Part shown: positions 1-9,793 of the stretch, one piece after another | Numbering within the stretch: the first letter of the stretch is position 1 | How the letters are laid out: the number at the start of each line of letters is the position of its first letter | Assembly (NCBI RefSeq): GCF_002909235.1 | Contig: NZ_PHQQ01000002.1 | Span: forward strand, 310,001-374,000 | Direction of reading: 5' to 3' | DNA length: 64,000 nt | Source of the DNA: Arenibacter catalasegens | GTDB taxonomy: Bacteria > Bacteroidota > Bacteroidia > Flavobacteriales > Flavobacteriaceae | Notes under the pieces: generated by a model | The model's database searches: none | Told to the model about the DNA's origin: nothing | What the model saw: only the letters and a program-made list of their open reading frames with translations | Position numbers and translations under genes: made by a program

Positions 1-2099
1 TGACTCCTCCAGGTGAATTTGGTGCAGATGTTGTGGTAGGGACCACTCAACGTTTTGGCATTCCTTTGGGCTATGGAGGTCCCCATGCGGCCTTTTTTGC
101 AACAAAAGAAGAATACAAAAGAAGTATTCCTGGAAGAATTATAGGTGTCACCAAGGACATTGATGGCAAGACCGCTTTGAGGATGGCTTTACAGACCAGA
201 GAACAGCACATTAAACGGGACAAAGCCACATCCAACATTTGTACAGCCCAGGTACTATTGGCCGTAATGGCAGGAATGTACGCAGTGTATCACGGACCAA
301 AAGGATTAAAATATATTGCAAGTAAAGTAAATTCTTCCGCTACTACATTGGCCGAAAGTCTTGAAAAATTAGGCCTATATCAGACGAATACTTCTTACTT
401 TGATACCATAAGCATAAAAGCTGATTCTTCAAAAGTTAGGCCCATTGCCGAAAAGTACGAGGTTAATTTCCTCTATATTGATGCAAACACCATATCCATT
501 TCTTTAAACGAGGCTACATCCTTAAAAGACCTGCAACAAATAGTAACTATTTTCGCCGAAGCTATTGGAAAGAAGTCTATTCCTTTAAATGCACTGCTGC
601 CCCAATCTGCGATTGAAAACAACCTCACCCGTACTACAACGTATTTGGAGAATGCTGTATTCAATTCCTATCATTCAGAAACCGAATTGATGCGGTATAT
701 AAAAAAATTGGAAAGAAAAGATTTGGCATTGAACCATTCCATGATTTCCTTGGGCTCCTGTACCATGAAGTTGAACGCGGCTTCGGAAATGCTCCCTATT
801 AGCCTTGCTCGCTGGGGAAATATTCATCCTTTTGTACCAATTGAACAAGCGGAGGGATATCAAATCATTTTAAAAGAACTGGAAAAAGACCTTAATATTA
901 TCACCGGATTTGCCGGAACTTCTTTACAACCCAATTCTGGAGCACAAGGTGAATTTGCAGGCCTTATGGTAATTAGGGCCTATCACGAATCCAGAGGGGA
1001 AGGCCATAGAAACATATGCCTTATACCTGCCTCTGCCCATGGCACCAATCCTGCATCTGCTGTTATGGCGGGAATGAAGGTAGTGGTAACCAAAACCGAT
1101 GAAAATGGCAACATAGATGTAACCGATTTAGGAGAAAAGGCTGCTTTGCACAAAGACAATCTTTCTGCTTTAATGGTAACATATCCTTCCACACATGGTG
1201 TATTTGAATCCTCTATTAAGGAAATAACAAAATTGATCCATGATAATGGTGGACAGGTCTATATGGACGGAGCAAATATGAACGCACAGGTTGGGTTGAC
1301 CAACCCCGCAACCATTGGTGCCGATGTCTGCCACTTAAACCTGCACAAAACATTCGCCATACCGCACGGTGGTGGTGGACCTGGAGTGGGACCTATTTGT
1401 GTAGCAGAGCAATTGGTTCCGTTCTTGCCCGGAAACCCAATAATAAAAACAGGAGGAGACAAGGCAATTACAGCTATATCGGCAGCACCTTGGGGAAGTT
1501 CTCTTGTCTGTCTTATATCCTATGGATATATAAAAATGTTGGGGGAATACGGTTTAACGCAGTCCACAAAGACAGCCATACTAAATGCAAACTACATTAA
1601 AAATAAACTGAATGGAAAATTCGACGTTCTTTATACCGGAGAAAAAGGAAGGGCGGCCCACGAGATGATTATTGACTGTAGACCCTTTAAAGAAAATGGC
1701 ATAGAAGTTACCGACATTGCAAAAAGATTAATGGACTATGGTTTTCATGCACCTACAGTCTCTTTTCCTGTTGCCGGGACACTTATGATCGAGCCCACAG
1801 AGAGCGAAAGCTTAGCTGAATTGGATCGGTTCTGCAGTGCTTTGCTTTCTATTCGTGAAGAAATAGATGCTGCTTCGATTGAGGATAGCAACAATGCCCT
1901 GAAAAATTCCCCACACACTTTGGAAATGATAACCAGTGACCAATGGGATTTTCCATATACTAGACAACGAGCAGCCTTCCCATTGCCTTATATTATTGAA
2001 AACAAGTTTTGGCCAAGTGTAAGGAGAGTGGACGACGCATATGGAGACCGTAATTTAATATGTACCTGCGCACCTATGGAGGCTTACATGGAAGCATAG
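1..2099 (+). CDS. gcvP: Glycine dehydrogenase (decarboxylating), C-terminal part
   Basis: P-protein of the glycine cleavage system. It decarboxylates glycine with PLP and passes the aminomethyl group to the lipoyl H-protein. The reading frame is open from base 3, so the N-terminal part lies left of the window and the first ATG-like codon inside is not the true start. Family landmarks are seen: the TPPGEFGAD segment at the left edge, [11 protein letters not shown] near base 750, and the PLP lysine in [16 protein letters not shown], with its codon at 1347-1349. The C-terminus looks complete and a hairpin terminator follows. The visible ~698 residues fit the rest of a protein of roughly 950. Identification is firm. 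Confidence 0.96.
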   Translation, partial: TPPGEFGADVVVGTTQRFGIPLGYGGPHAAFFATKEEYKRSIPGRIIGVTKDIDGKTALRMALQTREQHIKRDKATSNICTAQVLLAVMAGMYAVYHGPKGLKYIASKVNSSATTLAESLEKLGLYQTNTSYFDTISIKADSSKVRPIAEKYEVNFLYIDANTISISLNEATSLKDLQQIVTIFAEAIGKKSIPLNALLPQSAIENNLTRTTTYLENAVFNSYHSETELMRYIKKLERKDLALNHSMISLGSCTMKLNAASEMLPISLARWGNIHPFVPIEQAEGYQIILKELEKDLNIITGFAGTSLQPNSGAQGEFAGLMVIRAYHESRGEGHRNICLIPASAHGTNPASAVMAGMKVVVTKTDENGNIDVTDLGEKAALHKDNLSALMVTYPSTHGVFESSIKEITKLIHDNGGQVYMDGANMNAQVGLTNPATIGADVCHLNLHKTFAIPHGGGGPGVGPICVAEQLVPFLPGNPIIKTGGDKAITAISAAPWGSSLVCLISYGYIKMLGEYGLTQSTKTAILNANYIKNKLNGKFDVLYTGEKGRAAHEMIIDCRPFKENGIEVTDIAKRLMDYGFHAPTVSFPVAGTLMIEPTESESLAELDRFCSALLSIREEIDAASIEDSNNALKNSPHTLEMITSDQWDFPYTRQRAAFPLPYIIENKFWPSVRRVDDAYGDRNLICTCAPMEAYMEA

Positions 2100-2128
2100 A
2101 GACCTCAATGAAACAAAGCCTTTTAAAG

Positions 2129-2158
2129 CCTTTCAATTAAATTTGAAAGGTTTTTTTC
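2129..2158 (+). terminator. Rho-independent terminator after gcvP
   Basis: An 8-bp stem, cctttcaa paired with ttgaaagg, is followed by a run of T, 30 bp downstream of the gcvP stop codon. Confidence 0.85.
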
Positions 2159-2267
2159 TTATTAAATCTAAAAGCAGTATAATCTTGGACATCATATCAA
2201 ATATTATGCGCAATCAACCTCCAAGGTCAATTGTTTTATATTTATACTTTTAAATTCACATATTATT

Positions 2268-3326
2268 ATGAACATTGGAATTACTGGCACTGGTTCTTAC
2301 CTACCATCCATTGTAACAAAAAATTCAGATTTTGAAAATCATGATTTTTTAAATGAAGATGGCAGTCCTTTTACACATCAAAACGAAGTAATAATTCAAA
2401 AATTTAAGGGTATCACAGGAATTAGCGAAAGACGCTATGCTAAAAATAACCTAAACACTTCCCAATTGGCATTTTTTGCGGCAGAAAAGGCTATCGCCGA
2501 TGCTAAAATTGACAAAGAGGATCTGGACTATATAATTTTTGCACATAATTTTGGTGATGTAACCGAAGGCAGATCCCAAGGGGACACCCTTCCGAGTTTA
2601 GCGACAAGGGTAAAACACCAATTACAAATCAAAAACCCCAAATGCGTCGCATATGACCTCCTATTTGGTTGTCCAGGCTGGATTGAAGGTCTCATCCAAG
2701 CAAATGCGTTCATTAAAAGTGGCATTGCAAAAAAATGTCTTGTCATAGGAGCCGAAACCTTATCAAGGGTAGTGGATAGGCACGACCGAGATTCCATGAT
2801 CTATTCTGATGGCGCTGGTGCCACCATTTTGGAAGCAAAAGATAGTGCTGGCCAAATATTGGCCCACAACAGTGCAACCTATGCCAATGAGGAAGCGTTC
2901 TATTTATTTTTCGGCGAGTCAAATTCCAAAGCTACCAAGGAAGATAAGCGGTATATAAAAATGTACGGCCGAAAAATATATGAATTTGCCGTAACCCATG
3001 TACCTCAGGCCATGAAGGACTGTTTGGACAAAAGTGGTGTTCCTATCTCCGAGTTAAATAAAATATTCATTCACCAGGCCAATGAAAAAATGGATGAAGC
3101 CATAGTAAAGCGTTTTTACAAACTTTACAATATGGAAATGCCCGATGACATAATGCCGATGAGTATCGAGAAATTGGGAAATAGTTCAGTAGCTACAATA
3201 CCCACCCTGTTTGATATGGTGAAAAATGGAAAAATGGAAAATCAATCGATAACAAAGGGAGATGTTGTTATATTTGCCAGTGTTGGAGCTGGCATGAACA
3301 TAAACGCCATAGTTTATAGGGTTTAA
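2268..3326 (+). CDS. 3-oxoacyl-ACP synthase III family protein
   Basis: A 352-residue thiolase-fold condensing enzyme of the KAS III (FabH-like) type. The expected triad is visible: Cys135 in LLFGCPGW, His269 in FIHQAN and Asn305 in LGNSSVATIP. The C-terminal SVGAGMNINA loop is also typical. KAS III enzymes condense acyl-CoA with malonyl-ACP to start fatty acid or related chains in the cytoplasm. It is a lone gene beside a methyltransferase-like gene and a glycosyltransferase, unlike housekeeping fabH, which usually sits with fatty acid or ribosomal genes. A role in specialised lipid, pigment or hydrocarbon-like condensation is therefore possible but is inference. Confidence 0.88.
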   Translation: MNIGITGTGSYLPSIVTKNSDFENHDFLNEDGSPFTHQNEVIIQKFKGITGISERRYAKNNLNTSQLAFFAAEKAIADAKIDKEDLDYIIFAHNFGDVTEGRSQGDTLPSLATRVKHQLQIKNPKCVAYDLLFGCPGWIEGLIQANAFIKSGIAKKCLVIGAETLSRVVDRHDRDSMIYSDGAGATILEAKDSAGQILAHNSATYANEEAFYLFFGESNSKATKEDKRYIKMYGRKIYEFAVTHVPQAMKDCLDKSGVPISELNKIFIHQANEKMDEAIVKRFYKLYNMEMPDDIMPMSIEKLGNSSVATIPTLFDMVKNGKMENQSITKGDVVIFASVGAGMNINAIVYRV

Positions 3327-3435
3327 TCCCAGGTCCGCTATACGCTTTTTCTAATATCTTTGTTTCTGGTTATTGGGTTATTCCTTGGTAAACCACAAAA
3401 CGAACAATTTTAAACCACAAACCGGATTACAACTG

Positions 3436-4005
3436 ATGTACGAGAAAACATTTCCAAATAAACGTTTTAAACATACCCTAGCTTTTCTTCAAAAACATGT
3501 ATCCACGGACCAATCCATATTAGATCTTGGCATTGAAAATCCCTTTTCCAAGATTATGAAAGAAAATGGATACACCGTAGAAAATACAAAGGGAGAAGAT
3601 TTGGACCTTGATTTTACTTCTGCACTGTCCACAAAAGCTGAAGTTACAACAGCCTTCGAAATCTTTGAACATTTATTAGCTCCATTAAATATTCTCAGCC
3701 AAGTAAAAACAGATAGATTGGTGGCGAGCATTCCTTTAAAATTATGGTTTTCACCAGCATATAGAAGTAAGACCGACGCATGGGATAGACACTACCATGA
3801 ATTTGAGGACTGGCAATTTGACTGGTTACTTGAAAAGGCGGGTTGGGAAATAAAGGATCGGGCAAAATGGACCAATCCTGTCAAAAAAATAGGTATTAGA
3901 CCTCTGTTAAGGAGTTTTACCCCTAGATATTACATTGTTTACGCGGAAAGAATAGCCGGACATCGTGCAAATTCCATTGGAGCCCATGAGCGCGAAAAGA
4001 ATTAG
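3436..4005 (+). CDS. Class I SAM-dependent methyltransferase-like protein
   Basis: About 189 residues. The frame is open from a TTG at 3373, but I chose the ATG at 3436 because the conserved-looking start MYEKTFPNKRFKHTL begins there and the upstream residues look unconstrained. ILDLGIENPF resembles motif I of Rossmann methyltransferases in degenerate form. FEIFEHLLAPLNIL resembles the EVxEH motif that follows motif II/III. The glycine-rich SAM loop is weak, so binding of SAM is inferred from the overall pattern. It lies just upstream of a family 2 glycosyltransferase. The substrate is unknown. Confidence 0.7.
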   Translation: MYEKTFPNKRFKHTLAFLQKHVSTDQSILDLGIENPFSKIMKENGYTVENTKGEDLDLDFTSALSTKAEVTTAFEIFEHLLAPLNILSQVKTDRLVASIPLKLWFSPAYRSKTDAWDRHYHEFEDWQFDWLLEKAGWEIKDRAKWTNPVKKIGIRPLLRSFTPRYYIVYAERIAGHRANSIGAHEREKN

Positions 4006-4117
4006 GAAATGCACCATCAGCAAGAAACGCGAATAACGATCAACATCTAATGTTTAAACCTGTGCAATGCACACATCTTATAGGTTAGTAAACTAGAAAA
4101 CAAATACAATTATACAG

Positions 4118-4972
4118 GTGAATTATTATATTATTATCCCTGCACATAATGAAGACCTATTCTTAAAGGAAAGTCTGCAATCTGTGGTGAAACAAACCAT
4201 GCCTGCAAAAAAAGTTATTGTAGTAAATGATAATTCAACAGATAAGACAGAGCAGATAATAGACCATTTTGCTTCAGAACATGAATTTGTTCACAAGGTC
4301 AACACCAAATCCTCCACTGCCCATATGCCGGGCAGTAAAGTCGTCAATGCTTTTAACAAAGGATTGGAACTGTTAGATGACGACTATGATTTTTTAGTGA
4401 AATTAGATGCCGACATCATTCTTCCAGATACGTATTTCGAAAGAATAGCCCAGATATTTTCAAACGACCCAAAAATTGGTATAGCTGGCGGATTTATCTT
4501 TGAACAGGACAAAAACGGAGAATGGAAATTAAATCACCCTATGGATAAAAATCATGTCCGTGGTGCATTTAAAGCCTATAGAAAAAGTTGTTTTAAGACC
4601 ATTGGGGGACTAAAGACCGCCATGGGATGGGATACGGTTGACGAGTTGTTGTCCCAATATAACGGTTATAACATATATACCGATACTTCCTTGCATGCCC
4701 AACACTTACGACCATTAGGCAATGCTTATAACAAAAAAGCCAAACTACTTCAAGGAAAAGCGATGTATACTATGAGGTACGGTTTTCGAATTACCTTGAT
4801 TGCTTCCCTAAAAATGGCCCTAAAACAAAAAAAACCAAAGGCATTTTTGGATAACCTGCAAGGCTACCTTTTAGCAAGGAAAGAAAAAGCAGATTTTTTG
4901 GTAAGCCCTATAGAAGGCAAGTTTATTCGCCAGCTAAGATGGAGAAATATAAAAGCCAAACTTTTCAAATAA
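4118..4972 (+). CDS. Family 2 glycosyltransferase
   Basis: A 284-residue GT-A fold glycosyltransferase with a GTG start. The N-terminus YYIIIPAHNED and the following VIVVNDNSTDKT match the nucleotide-sugar binding part of GT2 enzymes, and LDAD (Asp97, Asp99) is the metal-binding DxD motif. There is no transmembrane segment, so it is probably cytoplasmic or peripheral, adding a sugar to a cell-surface glycan or lipid. Its neighbour on the left is a methyltransferase-like gene with the same orientation. Donor and acceptor cannot be told from sequence. Confidence 0.87.
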   Translation: MNYYIIIPAHNEDLFLKESLQSVVKQTMPAKKVIVVNDNSTDKTEQIIDHFASEHEFVHKVNTKSSTAHMPGSKVVNAFNKGLELLDDDYDFLVKLDADIILPDTYFERIAQIFSNDPKIGIAGGFIFEQDKNGEWKLNHPMDKNHVRGAFKAYRKSCFKTIGGLKTAMGWDTVDELLSQYNGYNIYTDTSLHAQHLRPLGNAYNKKAKLLQGKAMYTMRYGFRITLIASLKMALKQKKPKAFLDNLQGYLLARKEKADFLVSPIEGKFIRQLRWRNIKAKLFK

Positions 4973-4990
4973 ACGAAAAGTTTGGCTTTT
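4951..4990. terminator. Bidirectional terminator between convergent genes
   Basis: A perfect 15-bp inverted repeat (aaaagccaaactttt at 4951-4965 and its complement at 4976-4990) with a 10-nt loop. A and T runs lie on both sides. It overlaps the stop codon of the glycosyltransferase and serves both it and the convergent phosphatase gene. Confidence 0.93.
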
Positions 4991-5008
4991 ATATTTATAC
5001 TTGTATTA

Positions 5009-6715
5009 CTATTTGTTGATTACCTCTGCAATGGGCTCTCCTGTAGTACCTGAAGGAGCATTCATTCCCATTAAAGCTGCTATGGTAGGAGCTATATCAG
5101 GAATTTCTGTTCTATTAACCGTACTCCCTTTCTTTATCCCTTTCCCATAAAATAACAATGGTGCATGAGTGTCATAATTCCATGGAGAACCATGTGTTGA
5201 CCCTGTATCTCCGTATTTCCCACTTCCAGGATCGAAGACCATCAATACCTCTCCAGAACGTTTTTGATTGTATCCATTTTGAACAATGTAGGGGAGTCCT
5301 CTTGTATATTGATTTTGCCACATCTGATTGGCCGTAAATACATTATATATGCCATCATATTGTATTAACTCCAGCGCAATAGCCTCCTCTACTTCAGCTA
5401 TCTCCAAATCCAAACCTTTAATAACCTTATAATCTAGAAACAATTGATTGTTGGATGTATTCTTCAAAATATCAGTAGTCCCAAAGGTATATTTCAGATA
5501 TTCCGAAAGTCTATTATTAAAATTATCGGACGCCAAGGCCGCTGCCGGAAGTTTTTGATCCCTTAAATAAGCGGGAACATCAATGGCGGCATGATCCGCG
5601 GTTAGAAAAACAGTATACTCCCCAGAACCTACCTTTTGATCTAATCTACTAAATAGCCTTGCCAAGTCCTTATCCAGACGTAAATAGGTGTCCTCAACCT
5701 CTTTAGAATTTACCCCCCATTTATGCCCAACATAATCCGTACTTGAAAAACTTATAGCCAAGAAATCGGTAATACTATCTGCCCCCAGTAATTCCTTATC
5801 AACTGCCTCTATGGCAAAGTCAGCTGTTAAACTATTCCCATAGGGGGTACTTTTTAGGATACTATACTTACCATTATCATCCCACAAAGCTGCCAAATCA
5901 TGTGGAAATGTTGGAGTGGACTGCCCTTTAAAAAGCCCCTCATAATGATTATTATCCGTACCACTTTCCAAATAGGTATTCATATCTTTCAAGGTGGTCC
6001 AAGGCTTTTTGTATTGATTTACACTTTTTTGCGCATTAAATTCAGTTACCCATTTAGGCAATTCGTTCATATAATAAGAACTAGTAATCCAGTTACCTGC
6101 ATCTCCTCCATCAAACCAATAAGCCCCATTCGCAGCATGTCCACCAGGCAAAACAGCTCCTCTATCCTTTATCGCAATGGCAATTACTTTCCCCCTCATC
6201 TGGGTATGCAACTTTACTTGATCTGTAATTGTGGTTGTTTGCATTCTATGTGGGGACATTTTACCGGCATCGGAAGATGTTCCAACAGAATTATAATTAT
6301 TATCACCTGCACAATAAACACTTTCATCGGCATATTTATCATACCAATCGTTGGCGATTATACCATGTACAGATGGAGTTGTCCCCGTATAAACAGAAGC
6401 GTGTCCAGCACCGGTTACCGTTGGCGCATAATTAAAATGATTATTCTTACAATTGAAGCCCTCATTTACCAATCGCTTAAATCCGCCTTCTCCATAATGA
6501 TCCCAAAAACGAGTTAAATAATCGTACCGCATCTGATCTACTACAATTCCGACCACTAATTTCGGTGTTGTAGCAATATTAGGCACAGCGATTACCTCCT
6601 TGTTCTTTAAGGACTCAACCTTATCTTTTTTAGATTTGCGTTGCGCATTCACCTTCCCAGGATTAAATCCCACAAACAGCAATAAAAATAATAGCAGTAG
6701 ACTTTTATTTTGCAT
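5009..6715 (-). CDS. pafA: PafA-type alkaline phosphatase (secreted)
   Basis: A 568-residue alkaline phosphatase superfamily enzyme with an N-terminal signal peptide (hydrophobic residues 4-16, cleavage after NAQ). The likely nucleophile is Thr99 in YAPTVTGAGHASVYTG, with the first metal-binding Asp at residue 60 (VVDQMRYDY). GIIANDWYD and IKDRGAVLPGGH carry the Asn and Lys/Arg residues that mark the calcium-activated PafA phosphate monoesterases of Bacteroidota. TADHAAIDV and the C-terminal THGSPWNYDTHAPLLFYG supply the other metal ligands. It likely releases phosphate from organic phosphate outside the cytoplasm. It ends at a shared terminator with the convergent glycosyltransferase. Confidence 0.88.
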   Translation of the reverse strand: MQNKSLLLLFLLLFVGFNPGKVNAQRKSKKDKVESLKNKEVIAVPNIATTPKLVVGIVVDQMRYDYLTRFWDHYGEGGFKRLVNEGFNCKNNHFNYAPTVTGAGHASVYTGTTPSVHGIIANDWYDKYADESVYCAGDNNYNSVGTSSDAGKMSPHRMQTTTITDQVKLHTQMRGKVIAIAIKDRGAVLPGGHAANGAYWFDGGDAGNWITSSYYMNELPKWVTEFNAQKSVNQYKKPWTTLKDMNTYLESGTDNNHYEGLFKGQSTPTFPHDLAALWDDNGKYSILKSTPYGNSLTADFAIEAVDKELLGADSITDFLAISFSSTDYVGHKWGVNSKEVEDTYLRLDKDLARLFSRLDQKVGSGEYTVFLTADHAAIDVPAYLRDQKLPAAALASDNFNNRLSEYLKYTFGTTDILKNTSNNQLFLDYKVIKGLDLEIAEVEEAIALELIQYDGIYNVFTANQMWQNQYTRGLPYIVQNGYNQKRSGEVLMVFDPGSGKYGDTGSTHGSPWNYDTHAPLLFYGKGIKKGSTVNRTEIPDIAPTIAALMGMNAPSGTTGEPIAEVINK

Positions 6716-6734
6716 TTTTAAATTTTTAAAAAAA

Positions 6735-6742
6735 CAAAAATA
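6735..6742 (-). promoter_or_regulatory. -7 promoter box of the phosphatase gene
   Basis: On the minus strand this reads TATTTTTG, matching the Bacteroidota -7 consensus TAnnTTTG, 19 bp upstream of the phosphatase ATG. No clear -33 box was recognised. Confidence 0.5.
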
Positions 6743-6829
6743 TAGAAATAAAACCTTTAAATTTTAAATGGAAGTTAAATGATTCTTAATATTGTTATTT
6801 TTACATTCCTAAGCAATATCACATATTGA

Positions 6830-7567
6830 ATGAATTACCTTGCATCCATCGGCAGTTATTTTATTATGATCATAGAGGTTTTTAAAAAACCCACCAAATG
6901 GTCAGTAATGAGAACTTTAATTTTAAAGGAAATTGACGAATTGGTCTATGGTTCCATGGGCATTATTATTTTCATTTCTTTTTTTATAGGGGGAGTAGTT
7001 GCCATACAGACGGCATTGAACATAACCAACCCGCTAATTCCTCGAAATTTAATCGGCTTTGCCACTAGGCAATCCGTAATCCTAGAATTTGCACCTACAT
7101 TCACCTCCATTATTATGGCTGGAAAAGTGGGGTCCTACATAACGTCCAGTATAGGTACAATGAGAGTAACGGAACAAATTGATGCCCTAGAGATTATGGG
7201 CGTAAACTCATTGAATTATCTGGTTTTTCCAAAAATAATAGCCATGTTGTTTTATCCCTTTGTGATTGCAATAGCTATGTATGTGGGTATATTTGGAGGA
7301 TGGACAGCAGGTGTTTTCGGAGGCTTCAGTTCCAGTGCAGACTTCGTTGAAGGTCTACAATTAGACTTTATTCCCTTTCATATCACTTATTCCTTTGTTA
7401 AATCAATAGTATTTGCACTAATAATTGCCACCATACCGTCCTTTCACGGATACTATATGAAGGGAGGGGCCTTAGAAGTTGGGAAGGCCAGTACTACCTC
7501 CTTTGTTTGGACTAGTGTTGTTATTATTATTGTAAATTACATTTTAACGCAATTACTTTTGGGCTAA
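6830..7567 (+). CDS. mlaE: MlaE-family ABC transporter permease
   Basis: A 245-residue integral membrane protein with about five hydrophobic segments. The family signature AGKVGSYITSSIGTMRVTEQIDALEIMGVNSLNYLVFPK spans about residues 100-140 and is typical of the MlaE/DUF140 permease. Such permeases work with an MlaF ATPase and an MCE-domain protein to move phospholipids between inner and outer membranes. The stop codon overlaps the start of the ATPase gene, so the two are translationally coupled. No MCE (MlaD) gene follows here, so the substrate-binding partner must be elsewhere. Confidence 0.92.
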   Translation: MNYLASIGSYFIMIIEVFKKPTKWSVMRTLILKEIDELVYGSMGIIIFISFFIGGVVAIQTALNITNPLIPRNLIGFATRQSVILEFAPTFTSIIMAGKVGSYITSSIGTMRVTEQIDALEIMGVNSLNYLVFPKIIAMLFYPFVIAIAMYVGIFGGWTAGVFGGFSSSADFVEGLQLDFIPFHITYSFVKSIVFALIIATIPSFHGYYMKGGALEVGKASTTSFVWTSVVIIIVNYILTQLLLG

Positions 7568-8334
7568 TGATAGAAGTAGACAATATTCATAAATCGTTTG
7601 GAGACGCGCATATTTTAAAAGGTGTCAGTTCCAGCTTTGAAAAAGGCAAGACCAATTTGATCATAGGGCAAAGCGGATCGGGAAAAACAGTTTTTTTAAA
7701 ATGCCTTTTAGGCCTTTTCACTCCTGAAAAGGGTTCTATCAGTTACGATGGAAAAATGTATGCCAAACTATCGACTAGAGAACAAAGGGATTTAAGACAG
7801 GAAATGGGAATGGTTTTTCAGGGAAGTGCTCTTTTTGATTCCATGACAGTCCAAGGCAATGTTATGTTCCCCCTGGGCATGTTTACCAAACAATCCAAAT
7901 CAGAAATGCAGGATCGGGTAGATTTTGTACTAAAAAGGGTCAATCTGGTTGATGCCCATCATAAATATCCATCGGAAATTTCTGGAGGTATGCAGAAAAG
8001 AGTTGCTATTGCAAGGGCCATTGTAATGAATCCAAAATATTTATTCTGTGATGAACCCAATTCGGGACTAGACCCCAAAACGGCTATCCTCATAGACAAT
8101 CTTATTCACGAAATAACCCAAGAATACGACATTACCACTGTAATCAATACCCATGACATGAATTCTGTTATGGAAATTGGTGAAAAGATAATATTCCTTA
8201 AAAATGGCCTAAAGGAGTGGGAAGGCAGTAACAAGGAAATTTTTAAAACCGATAACGAAGCCGTAACCGACTTCGTATATTCCTCGGAATTATTTAAAAA
8301 AGTACGCCAGATGTACATTGAAGAACGGAATTAG
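7567..8334 (+). CDS. mlaF: ABC transporter ATP-binding protein, MlaF type
   Basis: A 255-residue ATPase. Walker A is GQSGSGKT, the ABC signature appears as ISGGMQKRVAIARAI, Walker B is YLFCDEPNSGLDP, and a switch His lies in NTHDMNS. ISGGMQKR rather than LSGGQ is characteristic of the MlaF subfamily. It pairs with the upstream MlaE permease (overlapping start/stop) to power lipid transport across the envelope. Its stop codon overlaps that of the convergent DUF389 gene in the four bases TTAG, so the two transcripts run into each other. Confidence 0.93.
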   Translation: MIEVDNIHKSFGDAHILKGVSSSFEKGKTNLIIGQSGSGKTVFLKCLLGLFTPEKGSISYDGKMYAKLSTREQRDLRQEMGMVFQGSALFDSMTVQGNVMFPLGMFTKQSKSEMQDRVDFVLKRVNLVDAHHKYPSEISGGMQKRVAIARAIVMNPKYLFCDEPNSGLDPKTAILIDNLIHEITQEYDITTVINTHDMNSVMEIGEKIIFLKNGLKEWEGSNKEIFKTDNEAVTDFVYSSELFKKVRQMYIEERN

Positions 8335-9791
8335 GTTTGTTCCTCCCGGACCTGAACCTTAGAGTTCTTTAACCTTAAACGCAACCATTCCGTTAGCTTT
8401 TGGGAATCCGTTTTTATTTGCTTTGCAGGCAATCCTTTTTTCCACTGAACATTAAAAACAGGGATAGTATCCAGTTTATTAAAGTCTGTTGTAATGGTAT
8501 ATGAAAAACCCAAACTGGTTAAATTTTCGTAATTCGCCTTGGCTTCCGCGCTAATTTCCTGAAAGGGAATCTGCTGATCAACAATTTTGCTCATTTTGCC
8601 AACCTCCTCCTTTAAAACCTGAATTTGTTGTTCCTTACTGAGTAGTTCCGCTTTTTTGGATTCGTACAATTCGCTGACATACTTCATTTGATCTAATTCC
8701 AAATTTTTAGATCCCTGAACAATCTTCAATTCCACATTTTTAAGCTTATTAAAAGTGTTTTTCTGGGAGTTCCAAGTGGCAATCACATTATCTGGAACGG
8801 TTTCGTTCCCCATAAATACCAATTCTATATAACCATCCTTCCCATGATTGTATTGAATGTCGGTTAAATTCTCTAAATACCGGCCCTCACCGGGCAATTT
8901 GTAGGGTACAACATTATTGGTCACAAACTGATTGGCTTCTTTTTTAAATAGAGACTCCTGAAACACATCGTAAAATGTAAATCCGGCAGGAATCATTACT
9001 AAAATTGCCACTATTGATGCCATTCTGGCTATGAACCTTCTACGTTGTGAATTGGCATAGCGCACCATAGGAAAACGCAATAATTTTATGACCAAAAAAG
9101 TGGCCAACCCAATAAAAATGGTATTTATGGTAAAGAGATACATGGCCCCAGTGGCATAACCAAAATTCCCTATTGCCAACCCAAAACCAACAGTACATAA
9201 AGGCGGCATCAATGCTGTGGCAATGGCCACACCAAAAATAACGCTAGCTATGGTACCTTTTTTGGCACGGGCAATAACCAACGCCAATCCCCCAAAAAAG
9301 GCAATCAGAACATCTCGTATATCTGGTTCAGTACGTGCTAGAAGCTCTGAAGACTCATCTCTTAAAGGGAATAGGTAAAAGAATAAAAAAGCAGTAATAA
9401 CACTTAGCGCTACCATCACAGCGAAATTCTTTAATGACCGCCTTAAGGTATCAATGTCATTGATGGCCAATGACAGCCCCATACCTAAAATAGGACCCAT
9501 TAAGGGCGAAATTAACATCGCACCTATGACTACCGCCGTGGAATTGGCGTTAAGCCCTACAGAGGCAATAAAAATGGAACAAATTAAAATCCATGAGGTA
9601 TGTCCTTTAAAAGGAATATCCGCAATAATAGATTCCTTGGTTGCCTCTTGATCGGTGTTCTGACGAATGTCGAGCAAATCGCTGAGGAATTTTTTCGTGC
9701 TTCCCAACAGCCCTTTAAAATCCTTCTTAATGTCTTCACGGCTACCTTCGACCACTACCTGATTCTTATCCTTATTCAAATTTTCCTCCAT
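8331..9791 (-). CDS. DUF389 domain membrane protein
   Basis: 486 residues. Hydrophobic segments lie between about residues 65 and 275, with the DUF389 hallmark GLNANSTAVVIGAMLISPLMGPILGMGLSLAINDIDTL in two stretches, and a further LALVIARAKKGTIASVIFGVAIATALMPPL motif. A soluble C-terminal domain of about 210 residues contains a likely coiled coil around residues 365-405 (Glu/Lys/Gln rich). The function of DUF389 proteins is not established, although distant relatives are annotated as hydrophobic TIGR00341/TIGR00271 proteins. It starts only 2 bp after the mannose-1-phosphate guanylyltransferase gene and is probably cotranscribed with it. Confidence 0.85.
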   Translation of the reverse strand: MEENLNKDKNQVVVEGSREDIKKDFKGLLGSTKKFLSDLLDIRQNTDQEATKESIIADIPFKGHTSWILICSIFIASVGLNANSTAVVIGAMLISPLMGPILGMGLSLAINDIDTLRRSLKNFAVMVALSVITAFLFFYLFPLRDESSELLARTEPDIRDVLIAFFGGLALVIARAKKGTIASVIFGVAIATALMPPLCTVGFGLAIGNFGYATGAMYLFTINTIFIGLATFLVIKLLRFPMVRYANSQRRRFIARMASIVAILVMIPAGFTFYDVFQESLFKKEANQFVTNNVVPYKLPGEGRYLENLTDIQYNHGKDGYIELVFMGNETVPDNVIATWNSQKNTFNKLKNVELKIVQGSKNLELDQMKYVSELYESKKAELLSKEQQIQVLKEEVGKMSKIVDQQIPFQEISAEAKANYENLTSLGFSYTITTDFNKLDTIPVFNVQWKKGLPAKQIKTDSQKLTEWLRLRLKNSKVQVREEQT

Positions 9792-9793
9792 AA

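Noticed and set aside
5900-6517. A 205-codon open frame antisense to the phosphatase gene
   Set aside because: It lies wholly within a well-identified gene, has Ile/Thr/His-rich composition typical of a reverse shadow, and shows no motif or promoter.
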